The notes below the pieces were generated by a model. The model was not told where the DNA came from. It made no database searches and saw nothing but the letters and a program-made list of their open reading frames with translations. Shown here in pieces: positions 25,761 through 38,500 of a stretch of 64,000 nucleotides of DNA. Origin of the DNA: Flaccisagitta enflata (Eukaryota > Chaetognatha > Sagittoidea > Aphragmophora); contig OZ231126.1 of NCBI GenBank assembly GCA_965153355.1, positions 41,168,001-41,232,000 of the forward strand, written 5' to 3'. Numbering within the stretch: position 1 is the stretch's first letter; each line of letters begins with the position of its first letter. The position numbers and the translations under genes were made by a program.

Positions 25761-26039
25761 GAGGTCTTTAAAGCATTTTAAAGACATTTATAGGTTATAA
25801 GGCATCAAATAGCACGTGTCGGTCAGTACTCTTTGTCTTTTTTGTCTGTCTGTGCACCTCTCTGTCTTTTGTCGTCTGACTTTTTCTTTAAATTACCGAC
25901 TCACGCGACTTAAGTCTAATGACCTTGTTAATTCTTTATCTCCCATTTTTCCCTATTTCCTTCCCACTGCGTTTACATATGTTCTCTGTTTTCTTCCTTC
26001 TTTATCTTGAAATGTTACGAAAAAGGAAAAATAAGTAGA

Positions 26040-26489
26040 TTATTAAGTTAAAAGATTGATTAGAAACGATCCGAGAGTTGCACCAACAAAGCGCTTTTAC
26101 AGGGATAACAGGGTGTTAAAAAAGTCCATATGATCAAATGCGCACTCTAACAAGTAATAAAACTAACTGAGAGGCTGCGTACCAAATTTCAGCTTACTGG
26201 GCCATCTTGTTGTGTCTTTTTTTGAGCAAATTTGTTGGCCACTCTATTAGATTTATATATAACGCCCCCATAAAACAATGCTACAGCATAATTCAGCAGT
26301 CTGTATTGTGCTACAGAATCGTTCGGCAGTGTTTTTATCAAGAAACATAGCATCACCCTGCTACATCTGCGGCGTCAAGGGAGTGAAAAGGCCGAAAGAT
26401 CAATTATCTCCAAAGGGCTTTAGGGCCCTGTTTAAGCAGCAACAAATTTCATTGCCTCTCACTGCTTAGGGACCAAGACATCACACACG

Positions 26490-26550
<61 letters not shown>

Positions 26551-27640
26551 AAGGCATGGGTCATGGGATCATAGTAGAAACGAGTTGCAGTGAAAAGGAG
26601 TGAGTGAAAAAGAGAAAGAGGGGTGGTACCTCTGGGCAGTGGCGTATTTGACCTTGATGTAGGGACACATATATGATTGAGGCTGAAATATGAAATTAGT
26701 TAAATATAAATCATGAAATTGAAAAAAGATATTTTAGATCATAATTACATATTTACATATTTACAAATTTACATATTTACATATTTACTTATTTACATAT
26801 TTACATATTTTCTATCTTATTTACTAATTAGTTGAGAAACAAAATTCATTGGGACTTGAAGACCCAATAATTTTGGCTCTTAAACGCCCACGTTGATAGA
26901 TATGGTAAAAGAGAAGCAGATAAAGGAGAGAGGAAGAAGTAGTGTTGAGGTAACGTTGTTGAAACATGTACACTTGTACAGAGACTATGAAACATACAGG
27001 GAGATCAAAAAGAAAAGGGAGATCAATTGCATAAAGACATGGGTAGATGGCGTGGAAACTGATGGTACAAGAGGGATAGAGAGGATAGTTTAGAAAGGAT
27101 GAAGGAAGACTAGTTGTTTGATCGCACAAAGAGAAGAGAGAGAGAGACCACCCATTCTACCCACTGCCGTCTCACTTTACTTTGAAAAGGAGGAAAATGC
27201 GAAAATGTTTCTTCGTTGAAGCCACTAAAAAGGTCAAAATGTTGCGGCAGAGGAAACACCTGCCTCAAATACAGCCTCAGATTCTACCTCGGATTCCGCC
27301 TCAGATGCTGTTTTAGTCTTGTGAAAGTAAATTCTTTTCCTCCTTCAGCGATTTCTTTATCTTATGCTCAAATTGAGGGATGTCTAGGGCAGGCTCATCG
27401 ATAAATCATAGAGATCTAATGAAAATAGCAACTCCTTACAGATTACAGAATGCGGCTTGATATGAGTATATGACGGATCAACTGTCCATTTGACCTATGA
27501 AGCAGCTCATGCAATTTCCATACACCTGTCAGATGAACACTTAACACTATATCATGGTCATTTTAAACATTTTTTTTTAACATCTTGCACCATACGTTCT
27601 TCCTATAGCTGGTAAGTCCGCCCAGAATCATTTGCCATGA
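26040..27640. other. Mostly unique AT-rich DNA with a short (GA)n run
   Basis: GA units at 26,492-26,548, TTTACATA units at 26,745-26,815. Short open frames at 26,278-26,469 and elsewhere lack recognisable domains or splice context. No gene called. Confidence 0.45.
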
Positions 27641-27644
27641 AGCA

Positions 27645-28895
27645 GGGCAGCAGCCCCAAAGGGCACTTTGCAATGTCCTGTAGAACACAGGGGGACTTAA
27701 GTGTTCATCCATCAATTCATCCATCCATCAGTCCATCCGTTTGTCTCCCCCAGGTTCTCTCTGGCCTGAAATCTGCCCTATCAGGCCAGAAATCCACCCT
27801 TTCAGACCTGAGGGCAGATTTCCAGGCCTGAGAGGGCAGATTCAAGGTCTGAAAGGGCAGATTTCAGGCCTGAGAGGGTAGATTTCAGGCCTGCAAGAGC
27901 AGATTTTAGGCCTGTAAAGGCAGATTTTGTTCCTAAGAGGACCAAGGGGGACGGACAAACAGATGGACGAATGGATGGACGGATGAACGCCAAACAACCT
28001 ATAGTCGCAAAAGCATTCGATGGTCAGCGTTACCCGCGCCCTGTCTATGTATGTTGTGCTTGAAGTTTAAGGGGGAGTGGGGCAGCGGTCCCAAAGGGGT
28101 TGATGACCTACGCTTTCACACATAAAAGGAATATTTTCCTTCTCTCTGTCCTCTCCCTCTCAGATCCTAGTCTTTAAGCTCACCTCTGTGCCTTGGTCCA
28201 AATCCCAGTCTGGAGACTCATATCTCAGCCTTGAGGCCCTGGGCCTAGCCTTCCTAGCCTGGAGGCCCAAATCTTAGCCTTGAGGTTGGGATTTTGGCCT
28301 CTTGGCTAGCACTAGGACCTCGAGGCTGAAATTTTGGCTTCATGGCTGGGATCTGGCCTCCAGGCTAGGATTTGGGCCTTGAGGCTAGAATTTTGGCCTC
28401 AAGACTGAGAATTGGGCCTCAAGACTGAGATTTGGGCCTCAAGACTGAGATTTGGGCCTCAAGACTGGGATCTGAGGGGGGGATGTAGAAAATGAAGAAT
28501 AGTCGCAAAAGTGTAAGATGGTCAGCGGTATCGGTGCCCTGCCTGAGTAGGTTTTGATTAGAATTGAGGGGGGAACAGGGCAGTGGTCCCTAAGGGGCCA
28601 ATGACCAATGACCTATGCTTTCTCACATGAGGAAATTTCTCCTTCTCCTTCTAGTGGTTGGGATTTATACCTTTGAGCTGAGATTTAGGCCTTTTGGTAG
28701 GGGTATTGGGTGTCAGGGCTGGATTTTGTTCTTGAAGTCAGGATTTGGGCTTTGAGGCTGGGATTTGGGCCTTAAGGACGGTACATGGGCCTCAAACCTG
28801 GATTTTGTACTTAAGGCTGGGATTCTAACTTTGAGGCTGGGATTTGGGCCTCAAGGCTGGAATTTTGTCCTTGAGACTGGGATATGGGCCTGGAA
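27645..28895. mobile_element. Cluster of three partial family 1 elements
   Basis: First partial copy: GGGCAGCAGCCCCAAAGGGC at 27,645, CCTGTAGAACACAGGGGGAC, ATCC repeats, and a core of GGCCTGA(G/A)AGGGCAGATT units to 27,940. Second: inverted tail (GATGGTCAGCGTTACCCGCG) at 28,020, end GGGGCAGCGGTCCCAAAGGG at 28,079, and a core of TTGGGCCTCAAGACTGAGA units to 28,480. Third: inverted tail at 28,517, end AGGGCAGTGGTCCCTAAGGG at 28,577 and a core to about 28,890. Each has only one recognisable inverted end. Confidence 0.65.
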
Positions 28896-29165
28896 TCTAG
28901 AGTTTTGGTAGAAGTCAATAAGATTTGACAGAATTTGGCGGAATTTGACAGAATTTTTTCTGAATTTGATAGAATTTGATAGAATTTGGTCAAATTTGGT
29001 CAAATTTGGTCAAATTTGGCTGAATTTGACAATTGGGACAAACTTTGAACAAGTCTAGGACCAGTGATATATTCGAGGACAAATTAAGGACAATTCTAGG
29101 ACAAGTCTAGGACAAGTCTAGGACAATTCTTAGACAATTCTAGTAAGATAAATGAACATTTTTTT
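28896..29165. repeat. Degenerate minisatellites GAATTTG and GGACAA(G/T)TCTA
   Basis: TTTGACAGAATTTGGCGGAA-type units (28,920-29,030) and TAGGACAAGTCTAGGACAA-type units (29,050-29,145). The second motif recurs at 36,620-36,720, and as TTGTCC on the opposite strand at 45,540-45,960. Confidence 0.6.
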
Positions 29166-30474
29166 TTTTAAACTTGAAGCCAAAAGGGAATTTTCATGAT
29201 TTGGAAAAAAGTCGAAGAGACGAAGTCCCTTCGGTCTTTTTGTGGGGAGTCCTGCAGAGTTTTTGACTTCCTTTTCTCATGAAGGCTAGAAGTTGATACT
29301 TTGGGGCCAAATGGTACTACGCATGAAATTAATAGCTTAGAAAGAGCTAATTCTCCTCTTTCAGATGACGCCAAGCAGAATTCTGTGCGATCGATAGTTT
29401 TGGAGCTATGATTTTTTAAATCTTTTTTTATTTTTTTCGCATTTTTTGCATTTTTCCCAAAAACGAGGAATTGAGTCAGTTTAAGTCTATTTGAACTTTG
29501 AAATGTCCCAGGTGATGATTGTGCATCCTGGCAGCACAGTCTATCTCTCATTTCAACTCTGGACTCTATGAGAGGCTTTGTCTGTCAGTCCATCCATCGG
29601 TCTGTTGGTCCGTTTGTCCGTCCGAGTGGAAAAGTGGAAAAACAAGCGGTCTAGATGCTTGTGTGTGGGGGTTGGGGTTGGGGTGTGGATGGGGGTTGGA
29701 TGCCTCTTTCCCAAACAAAGAAACACATGTAGAGAGTAGAGATGAGAGTGACGCGGCTTTTCAATCACCACCATCCGATTTTTGGCGATTTTCCGTTATC
29801 ACCACCGTTTTTTCCGTTTTTTTTCAGTGATTTCTTAGCTGCAGCTATTCACTATTTCTATTTCTATCCCTATTTCTAAGTGATGAAAACATGATGCAAA
29901 ATAAATGACAAATATCATGGTTTTTAGTGAGTACTAGGGTGGCTTAAAGTGGTGTCATTTTCAAATCTGATGACGCCCGCGGAGAAAATGAGACCATTTC
30001 CATCATAGATAAGAATTCCCAAATTTGGGGGCGATCGGATAAACTTTGCTCATACCCGCCACCCCCCCCCTAGATTTGAGCCATGGTGGCGTTTCTAGCA
30101 ATCTCTGTTTGAACAGGTTACTTTAAAAGATCACAGCTCCCAAACGAATTGAGCTAGAGACCTCAACTTGGGCTCATTTTAAAGAGCAGACAAAGCTCTT
30201 TAAAATGAGCCCAAGTTGAAGTCGGTACCTTAATTCGTCTAGGAGCGACATTCTTTCAAAGTTAATGCTTTTTTTAAGAAAAAGAAGCATTTGCCCCTCT
30301 CTTTGTGGGCCTATAACTTTAAAACGAATTGAGCTGCTGACCTCAATTTGGGCTCATTTTAAAGAACAGAAAGAGCTCTTTAAAATGAGCCCAAATTGAA
30401 GTCTTTAACTCAATTTGCTTGGGGGCAACAGTCTTCCAAAGTTTATGTTATTACGTTATTATAAGAAAAGCATA

Positions 30475-30853
30475 CTGTAAATTCTGCTGACATGAGATAA
30501 CGGGGCGCGTAATAAAAAGATAAACAAAATTTAAAATTTAAAAAAAATTCTGTAGTATAATAATAACATTAAAATGATGTAAAAAAATCAAACAAACAAT
30601 ATTTCTATAAGATATAAAAAAGTTATAATGAATTTGATTATATATTTGATTTGATTATTTGATTATTTGATTATATATTTTCTGTACACAATTTCTACAT
30701 GAGTATATAAAGATATGTTTTCATGACAACTGTCTGTAATAAATGATAAAGTAAGTTATTATTTGTTTATACTTTAAATCTCACTTCTGTAGCTTAATTT
30801 TTCCTCTCTATTGTGCTCACCCCTGTTATCTCAACTTTAGACAGAATCTACTG
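30475..30853. mobile_element. Nested MITE with TA target site
   Basis: Left end CTGTAAATTCTGC...GAGATAACGGGG; the right end inverted is CAGTAGATTCTG...GAGATAACAGGGG. TA borders each end. AT-rich interior, no coding capacity. It lies inside the 5.56-kb element, just upstream of the broken gene copy. Confidence 0.6.
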
Positions 30854-30892
30854 TACAATCCTTCTAAAAGCTTGTGTCACATAAACGCAAGT

Positions 30893-30893
<1 letters not shown>

Positions 30894-30980
<87 letters not shown>

Positions 30981-30990
30981 CACACACACA

Positions 30991-31035
<45 letters not shown>
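30894..31035 (+). repeat. (CA)n array
   Basis: CA units with AAA and GC interruptions, directly before the broken gene-family copy. It creates a false upstream extension of that reading frame (HTHT repeats). Confidence 0.92.
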
Positions 31036-31036
<1 letters not shown>

Positions 31037-31063
31037 TTTACACTGATGAAGAGACACCGAGTT

Positions 31064-31632
31064 ATGGAACTCTTAAGCAGAATGGATTGCCGTTGCAACG
31101 AGTGCAACGAGTTTGACGAGAAGACGCAGAATATAGTCAAGCCCATTTTTGAGAACGGAACATATTGGCTACATCCAGAGTATGTCCTCCTTGCGGCAGT
31201 AGCAGATTCAAGACAAGAGATAAGGTCACAAGCAGTTGAGCAAATTCTGAGGATAAGGCATGACGAGCGTACAAAAAAGCTGGCAGAAGAAGAGCAGCTG
31301 AGGTTGAAGAAAGAAAAAAATGCACATTCAAAAGACAGAGAGTTTTCATAAAGCCAGCGCCAAATTATGGTGCAAACGATTATATCGAATTCAAAGGAGA
31401 ATCAGAGAACATTTTGATTTATGAACCACCATTCACCAAGTCGAAGACAGAAGATCAATTAAGAGAATTCATTGGCTAGAAGTGACATTTGGACATCAGC
31501 AGCATTTCGGTCACAACAGAAGGAATAATCCGTGACATGTCAAGTGTTGCAGCCACAACAACGTCGGCGGCAAGACAAGATGGACTAATTCGAGTGACTC
31601 ATCAGGAACGCGAAAAATCAACATCCAACTAA
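31064..31632 (+). pseudogene. Broken copy of the uncharacterised family seen at 6,004-6,786
   Basis: From ATG 31,064 the frame gives MELLSRMDCRCNEC, then LHPEYVLLAAVADSRQEIRS and QAVEQILRIRHDE, matching FAHSEAVLLAMLAYSEKEIR and QAVNTILAIR of the intact copy. A one-base shift in the A-rich stretch near 31,309-31,319 moves the homology into another frame: IKPAPNYGANDYIEF, YEPPFTKSKTEDQLREFI, then in-frame TAG (31,477) and TGA (31,483), then TEGIIRDMSSVAATTTSAAR and QDGLIRVTHQERE to TAA 31,630. These match the intact copy's PPLTLSLSDSQI, AVKRAV and RDGYIRQRIGARKE segments in order. The acidic linker is replaced by a K/E-rich one. It is the only protein-like cargo visible in the surrounding transposon. 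Confidence 0.8.
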
Positions 31633-31757
31633 AGGCTTCTTTCGTATTTGTTTTGTAATGTTTTGGAGTTTGTATTTGAATTCCTGCGATTCCTGTTGTA
31701 ATGAAAGCTAGTATTCCAATACATGCGTGTCTAAGTTGAAAGCTTTCCTATTAATCG

Positions 31758-31830
31758 TAAACATGAAACTCTATAAGGGGCTTTGTCCGTCTGTCACGCT
31801 TGAGTCAAAAACGGGCATTTATTGGGAAAA
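31758..31830 (+). repeat. Family 2 fragment
   Basis: GTAAACATGAAACTCTATAAGGGGCTTTGTCCGTC, then CACGCTTGAGTCAAAAACGGGCA. The hairpin's left arm is lost. A similar fragment lies at 29,565-29,640 (CTCTATGAGAGGCTTTGTC), just outside the transposon. Confidence 0.5.
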
Positions 31831-32144
31831 TATCGAAAAACGTTTTTTGATTTTTTGAGTTCCGGGTTAGGAATTAATGTTTCCCTTTTTCGCTTGCGAC
31901 AATTTGAGGAAGTTGTGTCAGAACTAGGCTCACCCGAGGCTGGGGTTGAAATTGGTACAGGGTGAAAGAGGGCACTTTTTTACACCTTCTGAAAAAGGCA
32001 CTGCCGGACCAATACTCTAGGTGGCTTTATGAATTTTTAATCTTTTTTATTTTTTCACATTTTCCGCATTTTTCTCAAAGATCTATATTTTTCATTGATC
32101 TCAATTTTTGGCCCTAAGTAACAACAAAAATGAGTTAAGCAGAG

Positions 32145-32666
32145 GGCATAGGGAGGGAGGGTAAGGGAGGGAGAGAGAGAGGGAGAGGGTGGAAGGGAGG
32201 GAGAGAGGGAAGGAGAAAGAGGGAGGGAGGGAGAGGGAGGGAAGAAGAGGGAGGGGAAGAAGGAGGGAGGGAAGGAGGGAGAAGGGGAGGGAGAGGGAGG
32301 GAGGGGGAGGGAGGGGGAGGGAGGGAGGGAAAAGGGGAGGGAGGGAGGGAAAGGGGGAGGGAGATAAGGAGGGAGGGAGGATGAAAGAGGGAGGGGGGGG
32401 AGAGGGAGGAAGAGGGAAAGGGAAAGGGAAAGGGAAAGAAAGAGGGAGGGAAAAGGAGGGAGAGAGAGTGTGAGGGAGGAAGAGAGGGAAGCAGTGAAGG
32501 AGGGAGAGAGGGAGGGAGGGAAGGAAGGAGAGAGGGAGGGAAGGAGCAAGGGAGAGAGAGAGAGAGAGAAGGAGGGAGAGAGGGGGAGAGAGAAGGAGGG
32601 AGAGAGAGAAAGAGAGAGAGAGAGAGAAAGAGGGAGAGAGAGAGAGAGAGGGAGGGAGAGAGAATT
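32145..32666 (+). repeat. (GGGA)n-type purine array, ~520 bp
   Basis: GGGA, GGGAGA and GAGA units on one strand with almost no pyrimidines. Long frames here read as G/R/E or S/P/L repeats and are not genes. Mirror-repeat purine tracts of this kind can form triplex DNA. Confidence 0.9.
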
Positions 32667-32699
32667 TTCCAAGGATTTATAAGCAAAAGAAGTAACTGT

Positions 32700-32886
32700 T
32701 CGCTTTTTTTTTTGCCATAGTTAGTGTTATTTAGAATCTAAGTTACAAGCCTTAAAGTTTTCTCATTATTTAGAATCTAAATAACAAGCCTTAAAGTTTT
32801 CTCATAACTTAGATTGTCTATTTTTCTGTTTTTTTTCTAAATACTCTTTGCTTATTTTCTATGTTCTCCCTATCTACTCTTTCTCA

Positions 32887-32934
<48 letters not shown>

Positions 32935-33840
32935 CTCTCTCTCTTTTTTTTCTCTCTTTCTTTTTCTCTCTCCACAAAATTGCTTTTAAAAAATAGTTCA
33001 AAGGCGGCACTTCTCACTTCTTTTAGCCTCTTTGCTGCTCGTAAGGAGCCCTCGTGGGTCAGCCCGCCTCCTCTTACTGCGTTTTGAACAGTCATTTGTT
33101 ATGCTTATTATTTAAATCATTAACATGACTTTATCTTTCTTAATGGCATTATTATCCTGTTTCCGTTGTTATTTATATGATCTCGTAAACCTGTAACCTG
33201 TATCAAGCTATGTAATGCATTCTTGCGTATATTCAACTTGATAAGCTGGTTGGTTCACATTGTATCACTGTCTTTATATTTGTTGAATATAAAGCTCTAC
33301 TACTTAACCTTTTTTTGAATTATTCCATTAACATAATAGAAATCGTTTGATTTTTTTAGACAAAATAAAAAGGAATTTCATATGTTGTAATAGAAAAAAA
33401 ATATTTGCATTTTAAGAAATGTCTCTTTTGGCATTTGCTTTACAGATTTTTCAGAATCTAAAAGAATCTTCTTTTTTTCAGCTAATATTAGCCTTGACCT
33501 CATTAGAATAAATCTATTTATATCATAAATGTACCCAGAGCATCCTTTCTAAAAAAAACATCTTAAAGAAATATTGCTATTTTTTTGAAATTCTATATAT
33601 TTTGATAAATTGTAGGTTTTTTGAGGGAGCAATTTTTATATCTTTCTTTAAAACTGTTTCCTGCAAACAATTGTTGACAAGCAGATTCAGTATGTAAAAA
33701 ATATCCATGATATTTGTGAGTTTTAAATAGAGAGTAAAAAAAAAAAAATGATATCAATGCTAGGACATGAATGTTGATTTTATCAGCCATAACTTGAAAA
33801 TGTAGGCATGACTACATGGTAACTGTAACAGTTATGAATG
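32700..33840. other. Tandem 48-bp duplication, (CT)n run and AT-rich DNA
   Basis: TTATTTAGAATCTAA(G/A)T(T/A)ACAAGCC then TTAAAGTTTTCTCAT is repeated in tandem at 32,727-32,810. CT units lie at 32,886-32,970. The rest (33,000-33,840) is AT-rich with no gene seen. Confidence 0.6.
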
Positions 33841-33841
33841 A

Positions 33842-33876
33842 CAGATATGAAGAGAGAAAGAGAGAGAAAAAGAGAA

Positions 33877-33934
<58 letters not shown>

Positions 33935-34135
33935 CCGAAAAACAGACGGAGGCAGACACACAGACAGACAGACAGAGAAAGAGAGAGAGAGGCACAGAGT
34001 AAGAGCAAAAAACAAAACAAAAGAAAGAAAAAAAAAGAAAGCAAGAACAAAAAAGAAAGAAAGAGCAAGAGAAAGAAAGAACAAGAGAAAAAAAGAAAGA
34101 AAACAAAAAAGATAAAGATCAAAATAAGAGAGGGT

Positions 34136-34233
<98 letters not shown>

Positions 34234-34300
34234 AAGAGAGAGAAAGAAAGAGAGAGAGAGAGAGAGAAAGAGAGAGAAAGAAAGAGAGAGAAAGATGAAC
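33842..34300 (+). repeat. GA/GAAA purine arrays
   Basis: GA units at 33,842-33,935, GACA and GAAA-rich sequence, then pure GA at 34,138-34,220 and GAAAGA units to 34,292. Confidence 0.9.
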
Positions 34301-34495
34301 TTTATAAGGTGATGAAAAAAAAAGATAGAAAGATAGAACATCTAAATAATGAGAAAATAAATTATTGCATTACTCATATTCTGAATTGCAAGCAAAGAGC
34401 CAATTCTAAGTAACGCGCCTTAGAAAATTCTAAATAACGCGCTGTTCCCGGAAGAGGGAGAGGGAGGGGGAGGGAGAGAGAAAAAAAGAAGACAC

Positions 34496-34497
<2 letters not shown>

Positions 34498-34585
<88 letters not shown>

Positions 34586-34632
34586 ACAGAGACAGAGAGA
34601 AACAAAAAAAAGAAATAGAATAAGACATATCT

Positions 34633-34669
<37 letters not shown>

Positions 34670-34770
34670 TAACACATTAACACACACACACACACCAACA
34701 CACACTCACACACGCCAACACACACACACACACACCAACACAAACACACACACACACACACACACACACA
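34498..34770 (+). repeat. (GA)n and (CA)n arrays
   Basis: GA at 34,498-34,575, then CA units with ACCAACA interruptions at 34,635-34,770. CGGCGAGAGCCGCCTTTACT at 34,850 recurs at 36,560 outside the transposon. Confidence 0.9.
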
Positions 34771-35503
34771 GAGGCCCATGAATATAAAGACGAGAGAGAA
34801 GGAACTGAAAAAAAAAAAACAAAAACAATTTTACGATTTTTTTCCGGTCGGCGAGAGCCGCCTTTACTGGTATAAGTATGTGAGGGGGTTGAGGGGTGGG
34901 GCTTATGAGTCTTGGGGCTGTTGGATGCCCCTGCCCAACCATCTGCAACAATATTGTGACACCACATCACTTGTTCTTTAAAGAACGTCAACTTTGGAAG
35001 ACTTGCTCCAAAACGAATCAAGCTACAGACTTCAATTTAGGCTCATTTTAAAGAACTTTGTCTGCTCTTTAACATGAGCCCAAGTTGAGGTCAGTGGCTC
35101 AATTCATTTAGAAGGTACAGGTCTACAAAGAGAGGGGTAAATGCATCTTTTTTCTCAAACAAAGCATCAACTTTGGAAAACTTGCTCAATAGATTGAGCT
35201 ACAGACTTCAATTTAGGCTCATTTTAAAGAGCTTTGTCTGCTCTTTAAAATGAGCCCAAGATGAGGTCAGTAGCTCAATTTGTTTGGGAGCTATGAGCTT
35301 TAAAAGCAACCACTTGAAATAGGAATCATTAGAGAATGCACCATCTCTCAAATTAGGGGGGGGGGGGTGGCGGGTATGAGCAAAGTTTAACCAATCACCA
35401 TCAGATTTGGGAATTCTCATCTACGATGGAAATGGTCTTATTTTCTCCGCGGGCGTCATGAGGTTTGAAAATGGCACCACTTTAAGCCACCCTAGTGAGT
35501 ACT

Positions 35504-38500
35504 AATGTATACAAATTTGTGTGCGAAATTATTTCTTTTAAAAACCATTTTATTCAAAGCTCAAGGTGAGATGGAAAAAACATTAGCATGATACAAAAAC
35601 TGGTTGGTTTCTATTTAAGGCACCAATCATTGACAGCATAGTTTTTTCCTCAATTGTATTGTGATGAGTTTGCAGATGATAACAAATTAAAGAGATGGAT
35701 AGTTTTTCAATTTTTTCTTGTACATTTACAACCTCTGTATGCCATCTGAATTACGTTCACATTGCTCCTAAACAAACAAATGTCGAGAGGTCTCACCCAC
35801 ACAGACTCATTCTGTGATGGTATCATTGATATCGTTAGTGACTCATGCCTTTAAATAGAAAAAAAGGTTCCTTCAAAATTTCTTCTTAGAGTATAGTTTT
35901 TGGTCTATTTGACTATCTCTGTTCTTGATTGTTTTATCTGCTAGCTTACTTCAGTCTCTCTCTCTCTCTCTTTCTATGTCTGCCTGTCTGTCTGTCTCTT
36001 GTTCTGCCTGCCATCTTCTTCTTCTTCTAATTCCTCATTTCTTTTTTGTTTTGTTTTTTGTTTTTTTTTTTGTTTTTTTTTTTTTGAAAATGGAATTGAT
36101 GCGCACAATGAATAATCGAAGATATACAAGAGGATGATACAACAAGTCAAAGATGTTGTTGCCATAACTCATGTTGGGTAAAACACAGAGGTGCTGAGTA
36201 AAACTGGTAACAGGTACTGTTTCCTGGTCACCAAAGCAACCTCAGAATTGTGGATTTTTCTCCCTAGAAATTTGATTATGGGAAAAACTGTCCCGCCATG
36301 CGTGTATTAATGAGCATCACAGCAAGTAATGCAAAGAAAAAAAACAGCTTATGGATGAGAGAAAAACGGTGAAAAACCGAAAATCCTAATCACTGAATCA
36401 GTGATTTTTTGCAATCACTCCACCGTTTTTTCGGTTGGTGAATCACCGAATCTCAAGCCTAGTAGAGAGTGGAACAAACCAAAGATGCCCGGAGAAGAAA
36501 AAGGCAATCAACCAGACAAAACACAATCACAAAAATTCCAAAACACCTCGCACTCATTACTTTTTTCCTACGGCGAGAGCCGCCTTTATTGGTATTTTGG
36601 AATAAGATACTTACACTTTTAAGTTAGCTTGAGGACATGTCTGGAACAACTCTAGGACAACTAGGACTAGTCTTTCAATGCTCTGGGACATGTTAAGAAC
36701 AAGTAAGGCATTGGGAAAGGAGCACCTGAAGGTCATTAAATAATCAGAATCAGTTGGATTTTACAAAAAAGATACAATTTGTTCATTGACTTTAGGTGGC
36801 ATTTACTGTACTCCTACAATACAGATTTTTTTGCCCTTATTTTTCCGACCTCCTCCATAGTGTTGATGAACACCATGCAAAGTCTCATGACATGGTATTT
36901 TCATGAGGCTTCTTCCGAAGTCTTTCGAAGTGTGTAATATCTCCTAAACCAGACTTCAGATTTAATTCGAATTTTGCAGGGTTGTTTATTTGCTATGCTT
37001 AACTTGTAAACCAAATTAAAAAAAATTCATAAACTTTTACCACCCTTTGCCTATGTAAACTGCCTAAGTCCTAGTAATATATTACAAGATAAATAAGCTA
37101 ATATGACGCACTGAAAATTATCATCAAATTTGCTACCTGAGCTAGATGAATCATGAATTTTATAAAGAGGTGGGGTTAGTGCATGATGAAAAATTTTGCC
37201 TTGATGTTTTCAATCAAACTGTCAACATACATATTTTGCATAAAATAACTTGTATATGGCAGTATTAATCTCAAATACTTTGTTTTACAGCTGAAAAAAC
37301 AAGCAAAATAGAATAAAAAACTTGCTTTGTCAATGTACCATGGTCCATTGAAAATTTTAAATTTGCATAGAAAATCAAAATACCAACAAAACAAGAACAT
37401 AGCGCGATTCCTAACTCATTAACTGAGCGCGCTATGTTCTTGATTTGTTGATTTTTTGATTTCCAAGGCAAATTTAAAATTTTTAACGAGCAGTTGCTGA
37501 AATGATTGTTATCATTTTTCTTACTGTTTTGTCACATCAAAAGCAAGTTACCTTCGTTTTTTTTTGCATTTCAGTCATTTGACAGCAACAGATTTGTGTC
37601 CTTACATATGTATGCATATCTAATTTTTGAGATAATAACATAATCATGAATCGAAGCAAAAATGGTAAAGCGATTGGTAACTTTGTCCTCCGGGTAAACT
37701 CTTCCTGATTTACATTCACTGTGTCATATCTTGTAAACCAGGCTTCAGATTTAATTCGAATTTTACATGGGTGGTTTTTACCACCCTCTACTTGTATACC
37801 AAATTAGAAAAAAAAATCACATACTTTTACTACCCTCTACCTATGTAAACACCTAAGTCCCAGCTAAATATTACTACAAAAATAATAGGCAAAGGGTAGT
37901 AAAAGCTTAGAATTTTTCTTGAAAATTGATACACAAGCTCCTATTGACATAAAAATAACACTAGTAAAGTTTCATGAACTTCTGAAGTCTGGATCAAAAG
38001 TTAGAGAAGGTTTTACACAGACACACAGACAGACTAGCTCAAACAGGTTATCTCATAGTCCGACGAAAACTGTTCGTCGGGGACAAAAATGAAAAAAATT
38101 TTCAAAATCATAATTTTTAAATTATGTGACAGATTATCTGTTTAATGAAGATTTTTGCAAAAGTTGATTTCTTGGTCCCAAAATGAAATGGCGGCAAAAC
38201 TTTGTTCATGCATGACAATCAGAAATATGCCACCCTCAGTCCTATGTAATCCCAAGCAGTGATGCAAAGACTATTTTAGGCATTGGGCAAGGATAGTGAT
38301 GCAAAATCCTTGCCCCAGTGCATAGCCACTGGTTGGGATTGTGAAACCAATTGTCAGATGGATGGAAAGACAGGCAGATAGATTGAAAGACACACAGACA
38401 AATGGACCTACTGACTGAAAGACTGATGAAGGTAATTGCCAAAAAAAACTCTTTGATCTGAGACCTATCTGGTAACTGTAGCTCAAGTCATTTAGAAATG

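Larger units (their letters stand above)
29926..35503. mobile_element. 5.56-kb transposon with ~530-bp inverted ends and a 10-bp target-site duplication
   Basis: The element proper is 29,936-35,493. Its ends are AGGGTGGCTTAAAGTGGTGT on the left and the near-identical inverse on the right. Similarity continues inward about 530 bp per arm (to ~30,450 and ~34,965), including GACGCCCGCGGAGAAAAT, TTTGCTCATACCCGCCACCC and paired palindromes made of GGGCTCATTTTAAAGA and its inverse. AGTGAGTACT stands directly outside each end, a 10-bp direct repeat. The interior holds a smaller TA-site MITE, a broken gene-family copy, CA, GGGA, CT and GA arrays and a family 2 fragment. No transposase is readable. 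Known families with such long ends and 9-11 bp target duplications are Mutator-like and foldback elements; assignment is an inference. Confidence 0.85.

Noticed and set aside
26278-26469. 63-codon frame with CYICGVKGVKRP
   Set aside because: A Cys pair is suggestive of a zinc-binding N-terminus, but it is short and isolated and has no homologous copy in the window.
30872-31063. N-terminal extension of the broken gene copy through HTHT repeats
   Set aside because: The extension is the (CA)n array; homology to the intact family member starts only after it.
32055-32672. 205-codon S/P/L-rich frame
   Set aside because: Produced by the GGGA purine array read on the opposite strand.
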